From: Geitlerinema sp. S16
GTDB taxonomy: Bacteria > Cyanobacteriota > Cyanobacteriia > Cyanobacteriales > Geitlerinemataceae
Assembly: GCA_011390275.1 (NCBI GenBank)
Contig: JAABST010000021.1
Span: 1 to 64,000 of the forward strand
Direction of reading: 5' to 3'
DNA: 64,000 bases
Shown: positions 19,268 to 28,329 of the stretch, piece by piece
How positions within the stretch are numbered: position 1 is the stretch's first letter
Layout: every line of letters begins with the position of its first letter
The notes under the pieces: model-generated
Databases searched by the model: none
What the model was told of the DNA's origin: nothing
What the model saw: only the letters and a program-made list of their open reading frames with translations
Position numbers and translations under genes: made by a program

Positions 19268-20602
19268 TTACGTTGTCGCCGCCTGACCTGCGGATTTTTC
19301 AGAGCCTGGGTAGTCTACAGCGACCTCAGACACAGCATAGCGATCGTGAGTTTTTCCGAAGGCAAACAGGAGTGAAAGGCGAATGGTTTGACTATTGGAC
19401 GTGAGGAAGATGAAAAGGGCAAGGCTACCAATCACAGATGCGAAGAGAAAGAGGTGATGATAGCTCAACCAGAGGCTGCTCGATCCAAAAATAGGCCCCG
19501 CGATCGCCATTCCCAAATCAAAGCCACCGATACACAATGCCATTAAGCGCCCCCGTTCCTGCGGCAGACCGCGATCGGATACCAGCGCAATGACCGTCGG
19601 CAAGAGACAACCCGCGCCTATCCCTTCGAGCAATCCCGCCCACAAAAAGGCTGCGTTCGTACTTGCTTGACTCAGGGTGAGCATTGAAATGATGTACGCC
19701 AAAAGTGCGAGACAAACAAAGGGGCCGCGTCCGTAGCGATCGGAATTAGCACCAATCAAAGGGCGAACGGCAAAACTGGCGACGGCTGAACCGGAGAAAA
19801 ACCAACCCGCCCGAAACTGAATGGACAAAGAATCGATAAATAACGGCAGAAAGGTGATTAAGATGCCAAGTATCAAGCCAGCTAGTGCCATGATGATGGT
19901 TGGAACGCGAAGCCGAGGTTCTCGTAAAATCGACCAGAAATCTTGCGATGTTTGGGCTGATTTTGGTCGTGTTTTAGACTGGATGGATCCCGTTTTTGCG
20001 GTGTGAATGATCGAAGCGTTGTCCGAGGTGTAAGCATCTTGAACTGGCAAACTGAGGCAGAGACTAAGACCACATAGCGTGGAACAAATTATCCATAGAT
20101 GTGTTACTCCGTAGGTGCTATAAATCGATTCGCCTAAAAGTGGACCAAACCCTAAACCCAGAGGAGTGGCTAGGGACATATAGCTAAAAACTTCACCTCG
20201 TCGATCGGCGGGGGCAATATCAGTGACGAGAGAAATATAGCCGGTGGTGAAAGCGGCAATGCTAATGCCGTGAAAAACTCGAATACCAAACAGTTGAGGA
20301 AACCCGATCGTGGTTGCATAGAGCAGGGGGGCGATAATTGCAACGATGAGTCCGATCCTCAAGACGCGAATGCGACTGTGGCGATCGGCGATCTGTCCAA
20401 GACGTGGGCGTGACATGACTAGACCGATCGCAAAAGCTCCCATAATTACACCGACTTCACTGGGATTCGCTCCGATCGATTGGATATAAAGAGGTAAAAC
20501 CGGTGTCTGAGCCGACATATTTACCCAGAAAAATAGGGCTGCCGTAAACAAAAAAAACAGTTGACGTAGGGGAAAATACTGTAATTTATGTGTTGATGGC
20601 AT
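19268..20602 (-). CDS. Major facilitator superfamily transporter
   Basis: About 444 residues with roughly 12 membrane helices and a hydrophilic central loop after helix 6 (about residues 200-230). Helix 2-3 loop GLVMSRPRLGQIADRHSRIR fits the MFS G-x-x-x-D-(R/K) motif, and VTDIAPADRRGEVFSY and SDRYGRGPFV are the later equivalents. Resembles bacterial drug- or metabolite-efflux MFS proteins; substrate unknown. The ATG at 20602 is preferred to a TTG at 20620. Divergent from the phospholipase D gene. Confidence 0.85.
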   Translation of the reverse strand: MPSTHKLQYFPLRQLFFLFTAALFFWVNMSAQTPVLPLYIQSIGANPSEVGVIMGAFAIGLVMSRPRLGQIADRHSRIRVLRIGLIVAIIAPLLYATTIGFPQLFGIRVFHGISIAAFTTGYISLVTDIAPADRRGEVFSYMSLATPLGLGFGPLLGESIYSTYGVTHLWIICSTLCGLSLCLSLPVQDAYTSDNASIIHTAKTGSIQSKTRPKSAQTSQDFWSILREPRLRVPTIIMALAGLILGILITFLPLFIDSLSIQFRAGWFFSGSAVASFAVRPLIGANSDRYGRGPFVCLALLAYIISMLTLSQASTNAAFLWAGLLEGIGAGCLLPTVIALVSDRGLPQERGRLMALCIGGFDLGMAIAGPIFGSSSLWLSYHHLFLFASVIGSLALFIFLTSNSQTIRLSLLFAFGKTHDRYAVSEVAVDYPGSEKSAGQAATT

Positions 20603-20848
20603 CGACAAGTGGATAGACAAAAGATGTACCTAAAATCTTTGAGATCTTAAAGAGAATCTTAATGATTCTTTGTCTTTTTGCTATGACGATCCTGACCCTT
20701 ACAGGGTGAGACCAAGGTAGGGAATAGAGGTCAAAATTGTAGGATTAGGTTGACTATTTTTTTAGAAGCTCGATTCTAGTCCAATTTCGTGTTTCATCTT
20801 CTCCCACTTAAAATCATTTTGTGAGAGAGATCTATCCCCAGGCTCCTT

Positions 20849-22345
20849 ATGAACCATATATCAATCTTGACTTTCTCTTTTTCTATTCTGTTTCAACTTA
20901 GGAAAAACCTGCACCAATATTTGTTGATCGCGACGGCATTCCTCGCCGTTTCCTGTCAGTCATCCCGCCTGCTATCTCGTTCGCCCAACGATGTCGCCAG
21001 CGTAGCTACGCCAGCCCTCGAACCGCTCCCCCAAGATCCGTATATTCGCGCCTACTTTAACCACAATGAAGCCCAGCGCTACACCGATCCCTACCGCCAG
21101 ATCGAACGCCCTGGCGATAATCTCGAAGCCGAAATCATTGCCGCGATCGCCAGCGCCAAAACCCAAATTAATCTAGCGGTGCAAGAATTTCGCTTGCCAA
21201 ACATCGCAGCAGCGCTCATCGATCGCCACCGTTCCGGCGTCGAGGTGCGCGTGATTATTGAAAATTCCTATAATCAATCCTGGTCTGATCTCACGGCTCA
21301 GCAAGCCCAACTCGACGATCGCGCTCGATCGCGCTATGACGACCTGACGCAACTGGTCGATCTCGACGGGGATGGCAACGTGACGCCCGCCGAGATCGGG
21401 CAGCGCGACGCGATCGCCATGCTGCGATCGGCGGGAATTCCGCTGATTGACGATACTGCCGACGGCTCGAAGGGGAGCGGTTTGATGCACCACAAGTTTG
21501 TCTCGATCGACGGTCAGCGGGCGATCGTCACCTCGGCGAACTTCACGCCGTCGGGGACTCATGGCGATATCCCCGATGCGAGCAGTCGCGGCAATACGAA
21601 TAATTTGCTGGCGATCGAGAGTTCAGCGGTGGCAGCGCTGCTGGATCGCGAGTTTGCCCAAATGTGGGGTGACGGGGTCGGTGGAGCGACCGATAGCCGC
21701 TTTGGAGTGAAAAAAGAGGAACGGGCGATCGCCAATGTCACGATCGGCGATTCGCTGGTGTCGGTGCGTTTTTCGCCATCATCGAGCCGTATACCGTTTG
21801 CCGCGACGACGAATGGTTTGATTACCGCTGCGATCGGGCGGGCGAACCGCAGCATTGACCTTGCGCTATTCGTCTTTTCCACCCAGGAGATCGCCGACGC
21901 TCTGCAAGCTCGCCACGCAGACGGCGCTGAAGTTCGCGCCTTAATCGATCCGCAATTTGCCTTTCGGGACTATTCCGAAGCGCTGGATCTAGCTGGCGTG
22001 GCGCTGCCGAGTAAAGCCTGCGCGATCGAACCGGGTAATGCTCCCTGGTCACGCCCGATCGCCAGTGTCGGCATACCAGAACTCACCCCGGGCGACGTGC
22101 TGCACCATAAATTTGCCACGATCGACGATCGGCTCGTGATCACCGGTTCCCATAACTGGTCTGAAGCCGCGAACCGCAATAATGATGAGCTGCTGCTGGC
22201 GATCCAAAATCCGACGGTAACGGCTCATTTTGAGCGGGAATTCGAGCGGCTCTATCGCACCGCGCGGCTCGGGCTACCCGAACGCATCGCCGACAAAATC
22301 GCCGCCGCTGCGCAATCTTGCCCGACTCTGGCCGCGCCCGAATAG
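20849..22345 (+). CDS. Phospholipase D-like lipoprotein with EF-hand loop
   Basis: 498 residues. N-terminal hydrophobic segment ends in LAVSC (about residues 32-36), a lipobox, so a membrane-anchored exported protein is likely. Two HKD motifs, HHKFVSIDGQRAIVTSANF (about 213) and HHKFATIDDRLVITGSHNW (about 418), define a complete two-domain PLD-superfamily enzyme (lipase or nuclease). Between the first strand region and HKD 1 there is a canonical EF-hand loop DLDGDGNVTPAE (residues 171-182), suggesting calcium control. ATG at 20849. Confidence 0.85.
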   Translation: MNHISILTFSFSILFQLRKNLHQYLLIATAFLAVSCQSSRLLSRSPNDVASVATPALEPLPQDPYIRAYFNHNEAQRYTDPYRQIERPGDNLEAEIIAAIASAKTQINLAVQEFRLPNIAAALIDRHRSGVEVRVIIENSYNQSWSDLTAQQAQLDDRARSRYDDLTQLVDLDGDGNVTPAEIGQRDAIAMLRSAGIPLIDDTADGSKGSGLMHHKFVSIDGQRAIVTSANFTPSGTHGDIPDASSRGNTNNLLAIESSAVAALLDREFAQMWGDGVGGATDSRFGVKKEERAIANVTIGDSLVSVRFSPSSSRIPFAATTNGLITAAIGRANRSIDLALFVFSTQEIADALQARHADGAEVRALIDPQFAFRDYSEALDLAGVALPSKACAIEPGNAPWSRPIASVGIPELTPGDVLHHKFATIDDRLVITGSHNWSEAANRNNDELLLAIQNPTVTAHFEREFERLYRTARLGLPERIADKIAAAAQSCPTLAAPE

Positions 22346-23136
22346 CCCTCTTTTGTCAATCTCCGAAAAGAACGTCTGAAATCCTTATTTTTTCGTTCTC
22401 GCTCTCATTTAGAAAATGACTGAAATAACGCAAACTCATTATCAAATCGGAGAGTGACAAAAGAAGAATTAGGCGAAACTCAGCAATTCTCAATATGGCT
22501 TTTTTTGGGCTTTGCGGTGTCTGCGGCCCTGGACTCCAAAACAAGAGAATAAGTATTCCAGAAGATCTTATAGCAAAAACCGATTTGGTTAGGACGTATC
22601 AAAAAAACTGAAGAGCACTGAGCGGAGTCGAAGTGCGGTTTTTAACTTAGGCGAGAGTGTCCTAACACAATCGGCTTACGCTATATCAATCAAAATTCTC
22701 AATAAAATCGCCGAAATTTCCAAATTGAGAATTGCTGTCTCCATGTCGCTGCTGCTGATTTTCATGCTGAATTTACTATAATGATTGCGTCACAAGTGTT
22801 TTAGTACAGAGACAAAATTTTGAGAGAGATGACTGAAAGCTTTACGCCAAAAGCACTTGAGTACTTTGGGTCTCTTTTTCACGATTACTGAGGCTCAAAC
22901 CATCGATTTATCAAGCTTTGCCAGTTCTCTTTCTGATTTTTTCCGGTTCTGGGCATAAATTCTCGGATCCCGATATGAGCGGTGAAACTTAACGAGAACG
23001 ATACAGGCTCTGTCAGAGTTACCAACGTGAACTCTCCTCACGCCGTCTCTCCGTCGTTGGGCAGAATCGATCCCACCTGCATCCTCGATCCAGTCTCGCC
23101 ACATCTCTATTTCCCACTAGAAGAAGATTAGTAAAA
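22346..23136. other. 790-bp spacer containing a MITE-like element
   Basis: AT-rich, no supported gene apart from the repeat element at 22569-22685. A 20-codon frame at 22828-22890 (start after GAGAGAG) is too short to judge. Confidence 0.5.
22569..22685. mobile_element. MITE-like hairpin element, copy 2 (117 bp)
   Basis: The 27-nt ends at 22569-22595 and 22659-22685 are inverted repeats matching at 22 of 27 positions; both begin TATAGC. The centre holds the stem-loop GCACT-GAGCGGAGTCGA-AGTGC at 22615-22636, then GGTTT as in copy 1. Length and plan match copy 1 at 19110, but the arm sequences differ. Confidence 0.72.
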
Positions 23137-24165
23137 ATGACAGACTCACAATCTCGCGGTCTGTATACCCTGGCAAACGATACGGTCTACGACCAACTCG
23201 TCGCGCTCCTCAACAGTATTGAAAAAAATATTGGTCTCGATATTCCAATCTGCGTGATTCCCTATAACGACAGTATGGACTTGGTCAATATTGAAGTTGA
23301 AAAGCGGCCTCAGGTATCAATTTTTGACAACCGTGCAGCGATCGACCTTTGGGATACATTCATCAGTGATATCTGGGCCGCACATCCACGAGAGAATGCA
23401 CCCAAACACACACGACCGGGTTGGTATAAAGGCTTCGTTCATCGCAAATTCGCCTCTTTTTTTGGACCTTTCGAGCGCTTCATCTTTTTCGATGCGGACA
23501 GTCTAGCGATGAAGCCCGTCGATGATATTTTTGATCGGCTCGACGATTATGACTTGATCTTCAACGATTGGGAACACGTGAAGCGGGACGACATCCCAGA
23601 AGTAATCGTTGATGAATTAGCAAGCTGCATGCAGTGCGAACCCGATGCGATTTATCCCCAGCTACACTGCGATAGTTTCTTCGGATCGAAGCGTGGCATA
23701 ATCGACGCCGAGTCTTTAAACCGGCTGAAAAAATTTCTGATTGACGAAGGAGGCGTTCGTTGTGTGCGTGATCGATGCTGGTGGTCGAGCTCTGGATTAT
23801 TCAGCGTGATGACCATTCGCGAAAAGCTAACGCTTTTCAACTTCACTCGCAGTCCCAAACCTGAAGAAAGAACCGGAAATTGCGCTGATGCAGATCCATT
23901 TGTCGATATTGACGGCGTGCTTTATAACGAGCAAGGACGTAAACCAATTCATCGTATCCACTACATGAACTATGCTTCAGCCGATTTTGCGCGTTTGTGT
24001 CAGGGAGAGGAAGTAAACATTCGCTATGAGGACACGTTCCTTAACTATCGTTTTATGAAGGAGCCGAAAAATAAACCCGAGTGCCTCCTCCCCCCTAGTC
24101 CCCTCGAAAAAGCAAAACGCAAAAGCAAAAAGATCTATCGAAAAATTCAAAAATTTTTCCCCTGA
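23137..24165 (+). CDS. GT-A-fold glycosyltransferase-like protein (Npun_R2821/2822 type)
   Basis: 342 residues. Begins GLYTLANDTVYDQLVALLNS and has FFDADSLAMKPVDDIFD (about residue 120), the D-x-D of nucleotide-sugar binding, in the style of GT8-like enzymes. It resembles cyanobacterial proteins grouped as Npun_R2821/Npun_R2822. The C-terminal ~25 residues are strongly basic (KAKRKSKKIYRKIQK), perhaps a membrane contact. AGAAGAAG precedes the ATG. It lies upstream of a polysaccharide pyruvyl transferase, so a role in surface glycan synthesis is inferred. Confidence 0.65.
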   Translation: MTDSQSRGLYTLANDTVYDQLVALLNSIEKNIGLDIPICVIPYNDSMDLVNIEVEKRPQVSIFDNRAAIDLWDTFISDIWAAHPRENAPKHTRPGWYKGFVHRKFASFFGPFERFIFFDADSLAMKPVDDIFDRLDDYDLIFNDWEHVKRDDIPEVIVDELASCMQCEPDAIYPQLHCDSFFGSKRGIIDAESLNRLKKFLIDEGGVRCVRDRCWWSSSGLFSVMTIREKLTLFNFTRSPKPEERTGNCADADPFVDIDGVLYNEQGRKPIHRIHYMNYASADFARLCQGEEVNIRYEDTFLNYRFMKEPKNKPECLLPPSPLEKAKRKSKKIYRKIQKFFP

Positions 24166-24608
24166 TCAATCTTGTCATATGCTATCAGGAAGTTTCGGAA
24201 ATCCATGCACACGGATAATCCAGCGCCTAACCCAAGAAAAAGCTAGGTAATCCAAGTAAATAAAACATGCTTTTGCGAATTGAGGCATACGACAGGACGC
24301 GAGTTTGGGCGTTTACACTTCTACGACATAATATCGATTATTCAGCTTGTTTTACTTATTAGTGTCGTGGACAGTTTAAGACGCCTCTAAAAAGCGATTG
24401 TACTATGTTGCTTTGCTAAGGCGAAGCTAACGACTCTGCATCGTACCTGTTGCATAAATCATGAGACCAAATCTCTGAATCTTCCACTGGACAGACAAAA
24501 CAGCCGATTTTAGGTCTTCGCTGAAACGACGAAAATTCGTATTCGTGCAAGAGATCTATATCTTTGCTAAGCCTCGAACGATCGCCAACTTAGATTCCTC
24601 AACACCTC
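24166..24608. other. 443-bp spacer
   Basis: No gene or clear repeat seen; mixed composition. Probably carries the promoter of the pyruvyl transferase gene. Confidence 0.4.
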
Positions 24609-25724
24609 ATGAGTTCTGCTTCAAGCCAGCCTCTCAATACCGTCGGCGACGTTCGCAACGTACTGCACGGAGCATTGGCAAATATTCCGAGTTTCGAGCG
24701 TTGCGCTGTGCTCGATCATCCCTCACATTTTAATATCGGCGACCATCTCATTTGGTTGGGGGCTATGTTTTACCTCCGCCAGACTCGGAAGGCTAAAGTC
24801 GATTACATAGCTTCAGCAGGTCAGTTTTCAACCGCACAGTTTGCTGCACGTTCCCGTGAAGGTCCAATTTTTCTACATGGAGGCGGAAATTTTGGCGATA
24901 TTTGGCCCGACTTACAAAACTTCCGCGAAGCAATTATCGGCCAATATCCCAATCGAAAAATTGTCATTTTGCCACAAACCATCCATTTCTCGAGTTCGGA
25001 AAAACTCAAGCAGTCTGCCGACTTGCTGAACCAGCATCCAGACTTGACAATCTTTGTTCGAGACGATCGCAGCTACCAAACTGCGATCACTAATTTTTCT
25101 GGCTGTAAGGTTTACAAAGCACCAGATGCGGCTTTCCATCTTGCCGGTCTACCCAATACTCAACTTGCCCCTCCTCAAATTGATCGCACGATCTATATGT
25201 GTCGCGAAGATCGCGAAATGAACTATAGTTTCAAGCCAAAAAATCTCGGTCTACACAACAGTATTGTCGATGATTGGGTATCGTTTCACTGGCTGCGCAA
25301 ACTACCGGAAAACTGGATTTACGTCCCCGGCCTCACGCGCTTTATTCGAGAGTTTTGGCAGCGCGGCTTGAAGCAGCCTCATGAATGGGTTTCTCGTCAA
25401 AAATGGCAATGGCTACATCCATATTCTCGCGATCTTGGGGGCATGTATGGCTCCCACCTCAACCGTATGTCATGGGGACAAGCACACAGCGGTATCTACC
25501 AATTACAACAGTACTCTGGAGTTATTACCAATCGTCTCCACGTTCACATTCTCTGTTTGCTGCTCGGTATTCCCCACGTTTTACTACCTGGCTCATACTA
25601 CAAAATAGAGGCTTTTCACCGCGAATGGACATGTGGAATTTCGCTCTGTCAGTTTGCGAAAACGCCCGATGAAGTTCCGGCAGCAATCGCAACGTTAGAA
25701 GCGTCCCAACCCTGCCGTGCTTGA
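24609..25724 (+). CDS. Polysaccharide pyruvyl transferase family protein
   Basis: 371 residues. Family hallmarks: HPSHFNIGDHLIWLGA (about 40), LHGGGNFGDIWP (about 87), VILPQTIHFSS (about 118), FVRDDRSY, and SGVITNRLHVHILCLLLGIPHVLL (about 300). It adds ketal pyruvate to sugars of exopolysaccharide. Follows a sugar-transferase-like gene in the same direction; a degenerate IS5-type fragment follows its stop within about 20 bases. ATG at 24609. Confidence 0.85.
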   Translation: MSSASSQPLNTVGDVRNVLHGALANIPSFERCAVLDHPSHFNIGDHLIWLGAMFYLRQTRKAKVDYIASAGQFSTAQFAARSREGPIFLHGGGNFGDIWPDLQNFREAIIGQYPNRKIVILPQTIHFSSSEKLKQSADLLNQHPDLTIFVRDDRSYQTAITNFSGCKVYKAPDAAFHLAGLPNTQLAPPQIDRTIYMCREDREMNYSFKPKNLGLHNSIVDDWVSFHWLRKLPENWIYVPGLTRFIREFWQRGLKQPHEWVSRQKWQWLHPYSRDLGGMYGSHLNRMSWGQAHSGIYQLQQYSGVITNRLHVHILCLLLGIPHVLLPGSYYKIEAFHREWTCGISLCQFAKTPDEVPAAIATLEASQPCRA

Positions 25725-25744
25725 GATTAGGCATGAACGAATTC

Positions 25745-25905
25745 ACCGTAAGCGAACACCATACCCAAGTGGCCTAACCGATCCAAAATGGACACTTCTT
25801 GTACCGCTTCTGCCAACGAAAAAACGAACGGCTCATTGCGGCAATGAACATTCGCGAAGTAGTCAAGGCGGCAGTGCAGGAACTAAACCGGCGGGGATGT
25901 AGGGC
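25745..25905 (+). mobile_element. Degenerate IS5-family (DUF4096) transposase remnant
   Basis: One frame reads YPSGLTDPKWTLLVPLLPTKK, the N-terminal DUF4096 box of IS5-type transposases. After a shift another frame reads NIREVVKAAVQELNRRGC, matching the next conserved segment (xREVVNAIFYxLRTGC). The spacer between them is shortened, and nothing follows. A frameshifted, truncated relic. Its right end overlaps the last codons of the ABC ATPase gene on the other strand. Confidence 0.65.
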
Positions 25906-26695
25906 CGCACACTGACGTTGCTTGAATTTCGCCATCTTCTAGGCAAATGGTGCTGTCTGCAATGTCCACAATGCGCGGATCGTGGGTCACCATCAACACC
26001 GTGACGCCCTCCTCTTTTGCGAGCTTGCGCAGAAGTTCCATCACCGCGTGGCCGCTGTGGGAATCGAGGGCAGCGGTCGGCTCATCGGCCATCACGATTT
26101 TGGGGTGAGCGACCAGGGCGCGGGCGATCGCCACCCGCTGCTTTTGTCCGCCGGAGAGGTCGCGCGGGTGGTGGTTAATCTTGTCGCCGAGGCCGACGTG
26201 TTCGAGCAGGTCTCGCGATCGATCGCGGGCAACCTGGCCGCGAATTCCCCGCAGATCCAGCGCTAGTTCGACATTTTCGATCGCGGTCAACGCGGGAAAG
26301 AGGTTAAAGCCTTGAAAAATAAAGCCGATATGTTCGAGGCGGAAGCGCGAGAGTTGAGCGCGTGACAGTTTCGTGATGTCCTGTCCCAGTAGCTCTACAC
26401 TTCCGCTCGTGGGCGATAGCAAGCCCGCCAAAATCGACAATAACGTCGTTTTACCGGAACCTGACGGCCCCATTAACAATTTGATATTGCCGCTTTTGAC
26501 ACTCAGATTAACGTCTTTCAAGACGGGAACCTGCTGGTCTCCGAGCTGATAGGACATCTCGATTCCGTGGGCAATGATCGTCTGTTGTTGCGTCGCGATC
26601 GACCCATGACCGACCGAGGGAGCGGCAATATTGCGGACGAGGGAAGCGTTGAGTAGAGTCACGATCGGTACGCTGGACGATAGGTGGTGGAACAA
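25883..26695 (-). CDS. devA: ABC transporter ATPase, DevA/LolD type
   Basis: Up to 270 residues. Walker A GPSGSGKTT (about residue 76), Q-loop FIFQGFNLFP, signature LSGGQKQR, Walker B VMADEPT, H-loop VTHD. The closeness to MacB/LolD and the upstream FtsX-type permease make it the ATPase of a DevBCA-like exporter (glycolipid or efflux), but no devB (membrane-fusion subunit) is adjacent. There is no early ATG: starts are TTG 26695 or GTG 26662. The last seven residues (GPTSPPV) are encoded by sequence overlapping an IS5 relic, so the natural C-terminus may have been replaced. Confidence 0.85.
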   Translation of the reverse strand: MFHHLSSSVPIVTLLNASLVRNIAAPSVGHGSIATQQQTIIAHGIEMSYQLGDQQVPVLKDVNLSVKSGNIKLLMGPSGSGKTTLLSILAGLLSPTSGSVELLGQDITKLSRAQLSRFRLEHIGFIFQGFNLFPALTAIENVELALDLRGIRGQVARDRSRDLLEHVGLGDKINHHPRDLSGGQKQRVAIARALVAHPKIVMADEPTAALDSHSGHAVMELLRKLAKEEGVTVLMVTHDPRIVDIADSTICLEDGEIQATSVCGPTSPPV

Positions 26696-26763
26696 TCAAC
26701 TTGCTGCGGTCAAAAGGAGTCAAAATGGGTCAAAAGGAATCACAGACAGCGTCTAGAGGTGGT

Positions 26764-26828
26764 TTTGAGCTTGAGTCTTGAGTTTCAGTCTTGAGTTTAA
26801 GCCTTGAGTTTCAGTCTTGAGTTTTGAT
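26764..26828. repeat. 13-nt tandem repeat array
   Basis: Four clear copies of (T/C)CTTGAGTTT(C/A)AG from 26776 to 26827, preceded by a decayed copy. It lies upstream of the devA start, between devC and devA. Confidence 0.85.
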
Positions 26829-26902
26829 GTTTAGCATTGTATCGACTTGGTTGGGGTAAACGCCGTGTCGAACAGAACACAATGGCTGCCATGACGGTGG
26901 AT

Positions 26903-28153
26903 TTACGCCTTAAATACGATCGCCGGATCGACGCGCGTCACCTTTTGAATTGCAAAAAAGGCCGACCCGACACACATCGCCAAGGTAATTCCGAAGACCG
27001 CCAAGGAACTGAGCGGCGTGATTAGAATAACAATCCCCATCGATGAAGCCGTCCATTTGCTGATAAAAAAGCACAGTAGCGTTCCGGGCGTATAGCCCAT
27101 GACCGCCATCCAGAGGGATTGCTCGACAATTACACCGTACAGCATCCAGTCAGAGGCTCCCATTGCTTTCAGTGTGCCAAATTCCTTGATGTGGTCAGAC
27201 ACGGATGAGTACAAAATTTGACTGACGATGACGATACCGACCACAACCCCAAGGCCTGCGCCCATACCCAAAATAAAACCGATGCCAGTCCGATCGCGCC
27301 AGTAGAATCGGGTACGTTCGGCTACCTGTTCCGGGGTCAGAGCGCGAACGCCGGAGATATTGGCCTCGATCGCCGCGCGGACGGTTTCGAGATCAGCAGT
27401 ATCGTCAATTTTGACCAAAATGTGGGTAATCCCATCGGAAGCTTCCAGGGATCGCACCGTATTTGGATTGTTGTTCCATTCTTCTGGGGGCAAGCGACGA
27501 GCCACACGATCGCAGTTCAGATTACCATCGGCATCGGATAAGCACGACATCGATGTCTTAAAGGTGGACGTGCTATAGGACAAGGCCGACTCGATCGACG
27601 TGAAAGCAAAGGCACTTGACGCGATCGATTGTGTACCCTGCGTAAAGCCAACCACCTTCGATGGCAGGGAGTTAATCTCAGCAAGATTCCCCACGGCCTG
27701 AGTATCAAGCGCTTTCTTATTCGACTGATCAATCAACACGGTGTAGGGCGTATTTAACGTCGCTACATCCCCTTCAATCACATTCCAAGGCTGAAATAGG
27801 ACACCGTCGGGATTAAACCCAATAATTTTGAGCGGTGCAATTTGACCTCCCTCGCTATGCCACTGAGCTGATGGCAGCAACAGCGGTTCGGCGATACTCA
27901 CCCCTTCAATATCCCCAAGCAAAAACAACGACTCTGCGGGAATCGACGGCGTCAGCTCGAAGTACACCATGTCCTCCGACGACACCCACAAATCCGCTTC
28001 CGCTTTATCAACAATCAGCGCGGTCGATCGCAGAAATCCGCGAAAAATCCCCAACTGAACCGTCACCAAAACCACAGCGAACATGATGCCCGCCTGGGCG
28101 ACGAGAAAACGAGGGATATCTTCGAGCAGATTTTTGCGGGCGAGGGAAGCCAT
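26903..28153 (-). CDS. devC: ABC transporter permease, DevC (FtsX/MacB-like)
   Basis: 416 residues with four membrane helices: one near residue 20, then three after about residue 285 (GFILGMGAGLGVVVGIVIV and two more). Between them lies a large periplasmic domain. Ends ITRVDPAIVFKA-like (VTRVDPAIVFKA), a DevC hallmark. Pairs with the ATPase gene 207 bases downstream. In heterocyst-formers DevBCA exports glycolipids; in non-heterocystous cyanobacteria paralogues have other roles, so the substrate is unknown. ATG at 28153. Confidence 0.85.
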   Translation of the reverse strand: MASLARKNLLEDIPRFLVAQAGIMFAVVLVTVQLGIFRGFLRSTALIVDKAEADLWVSSEDMVYFELTPSIPAESLFLLGDIEGVSIAEPLLLPSAQWHSEGGQIAPLKIIGFNPDGVLFQPWNVIEGDVATLNTPYTVLIDQSNKKALDTQAVGNLAEINSLPSKVVGFTQGTQSIASSAFAFTSIESALSYSTSTFKTSMSCLSDADGNLNCDRVARRLPPEEWNNNPNTVRSLEASDGITHILVKIDDTADLETVRAAIEANISGVRALTPEQVAERTRFYWRDRTGIGFILGMGAGLGVVVGIVIVSQILYSSVSDHIKEFGTLKAMGASDWMLYGVIVEQSLWMAVMGYTPGTLLCFFISKWTASSMGIVILITPLSSLAVFGITLAMCVGSAFFAIQKVTRVDPAIVFKA

Positions 28154-28329
28154 AAGCCAGGGAAAAGCAAGGAGTCGATTCGTCTGGGTTCAGCCATCAG
28201 AACGAATCTATGTAAATAAAAGTTACAAGGATTGTACTGGATGGTCTTGAACTCGTTAGCCGATCGTCCGTTTTTTAGGTCGAAAGGTCAGATTAAGCCA
28301 TTCAACTTTAGTTTCAGGCTAGCGCCCGC

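Noticed and set aside
22828..22890. 20-codon frame after a GAGAGAG sequence
   Set aside because: Too short to support by eye; no conserved small photosynthetic peptide matches it.
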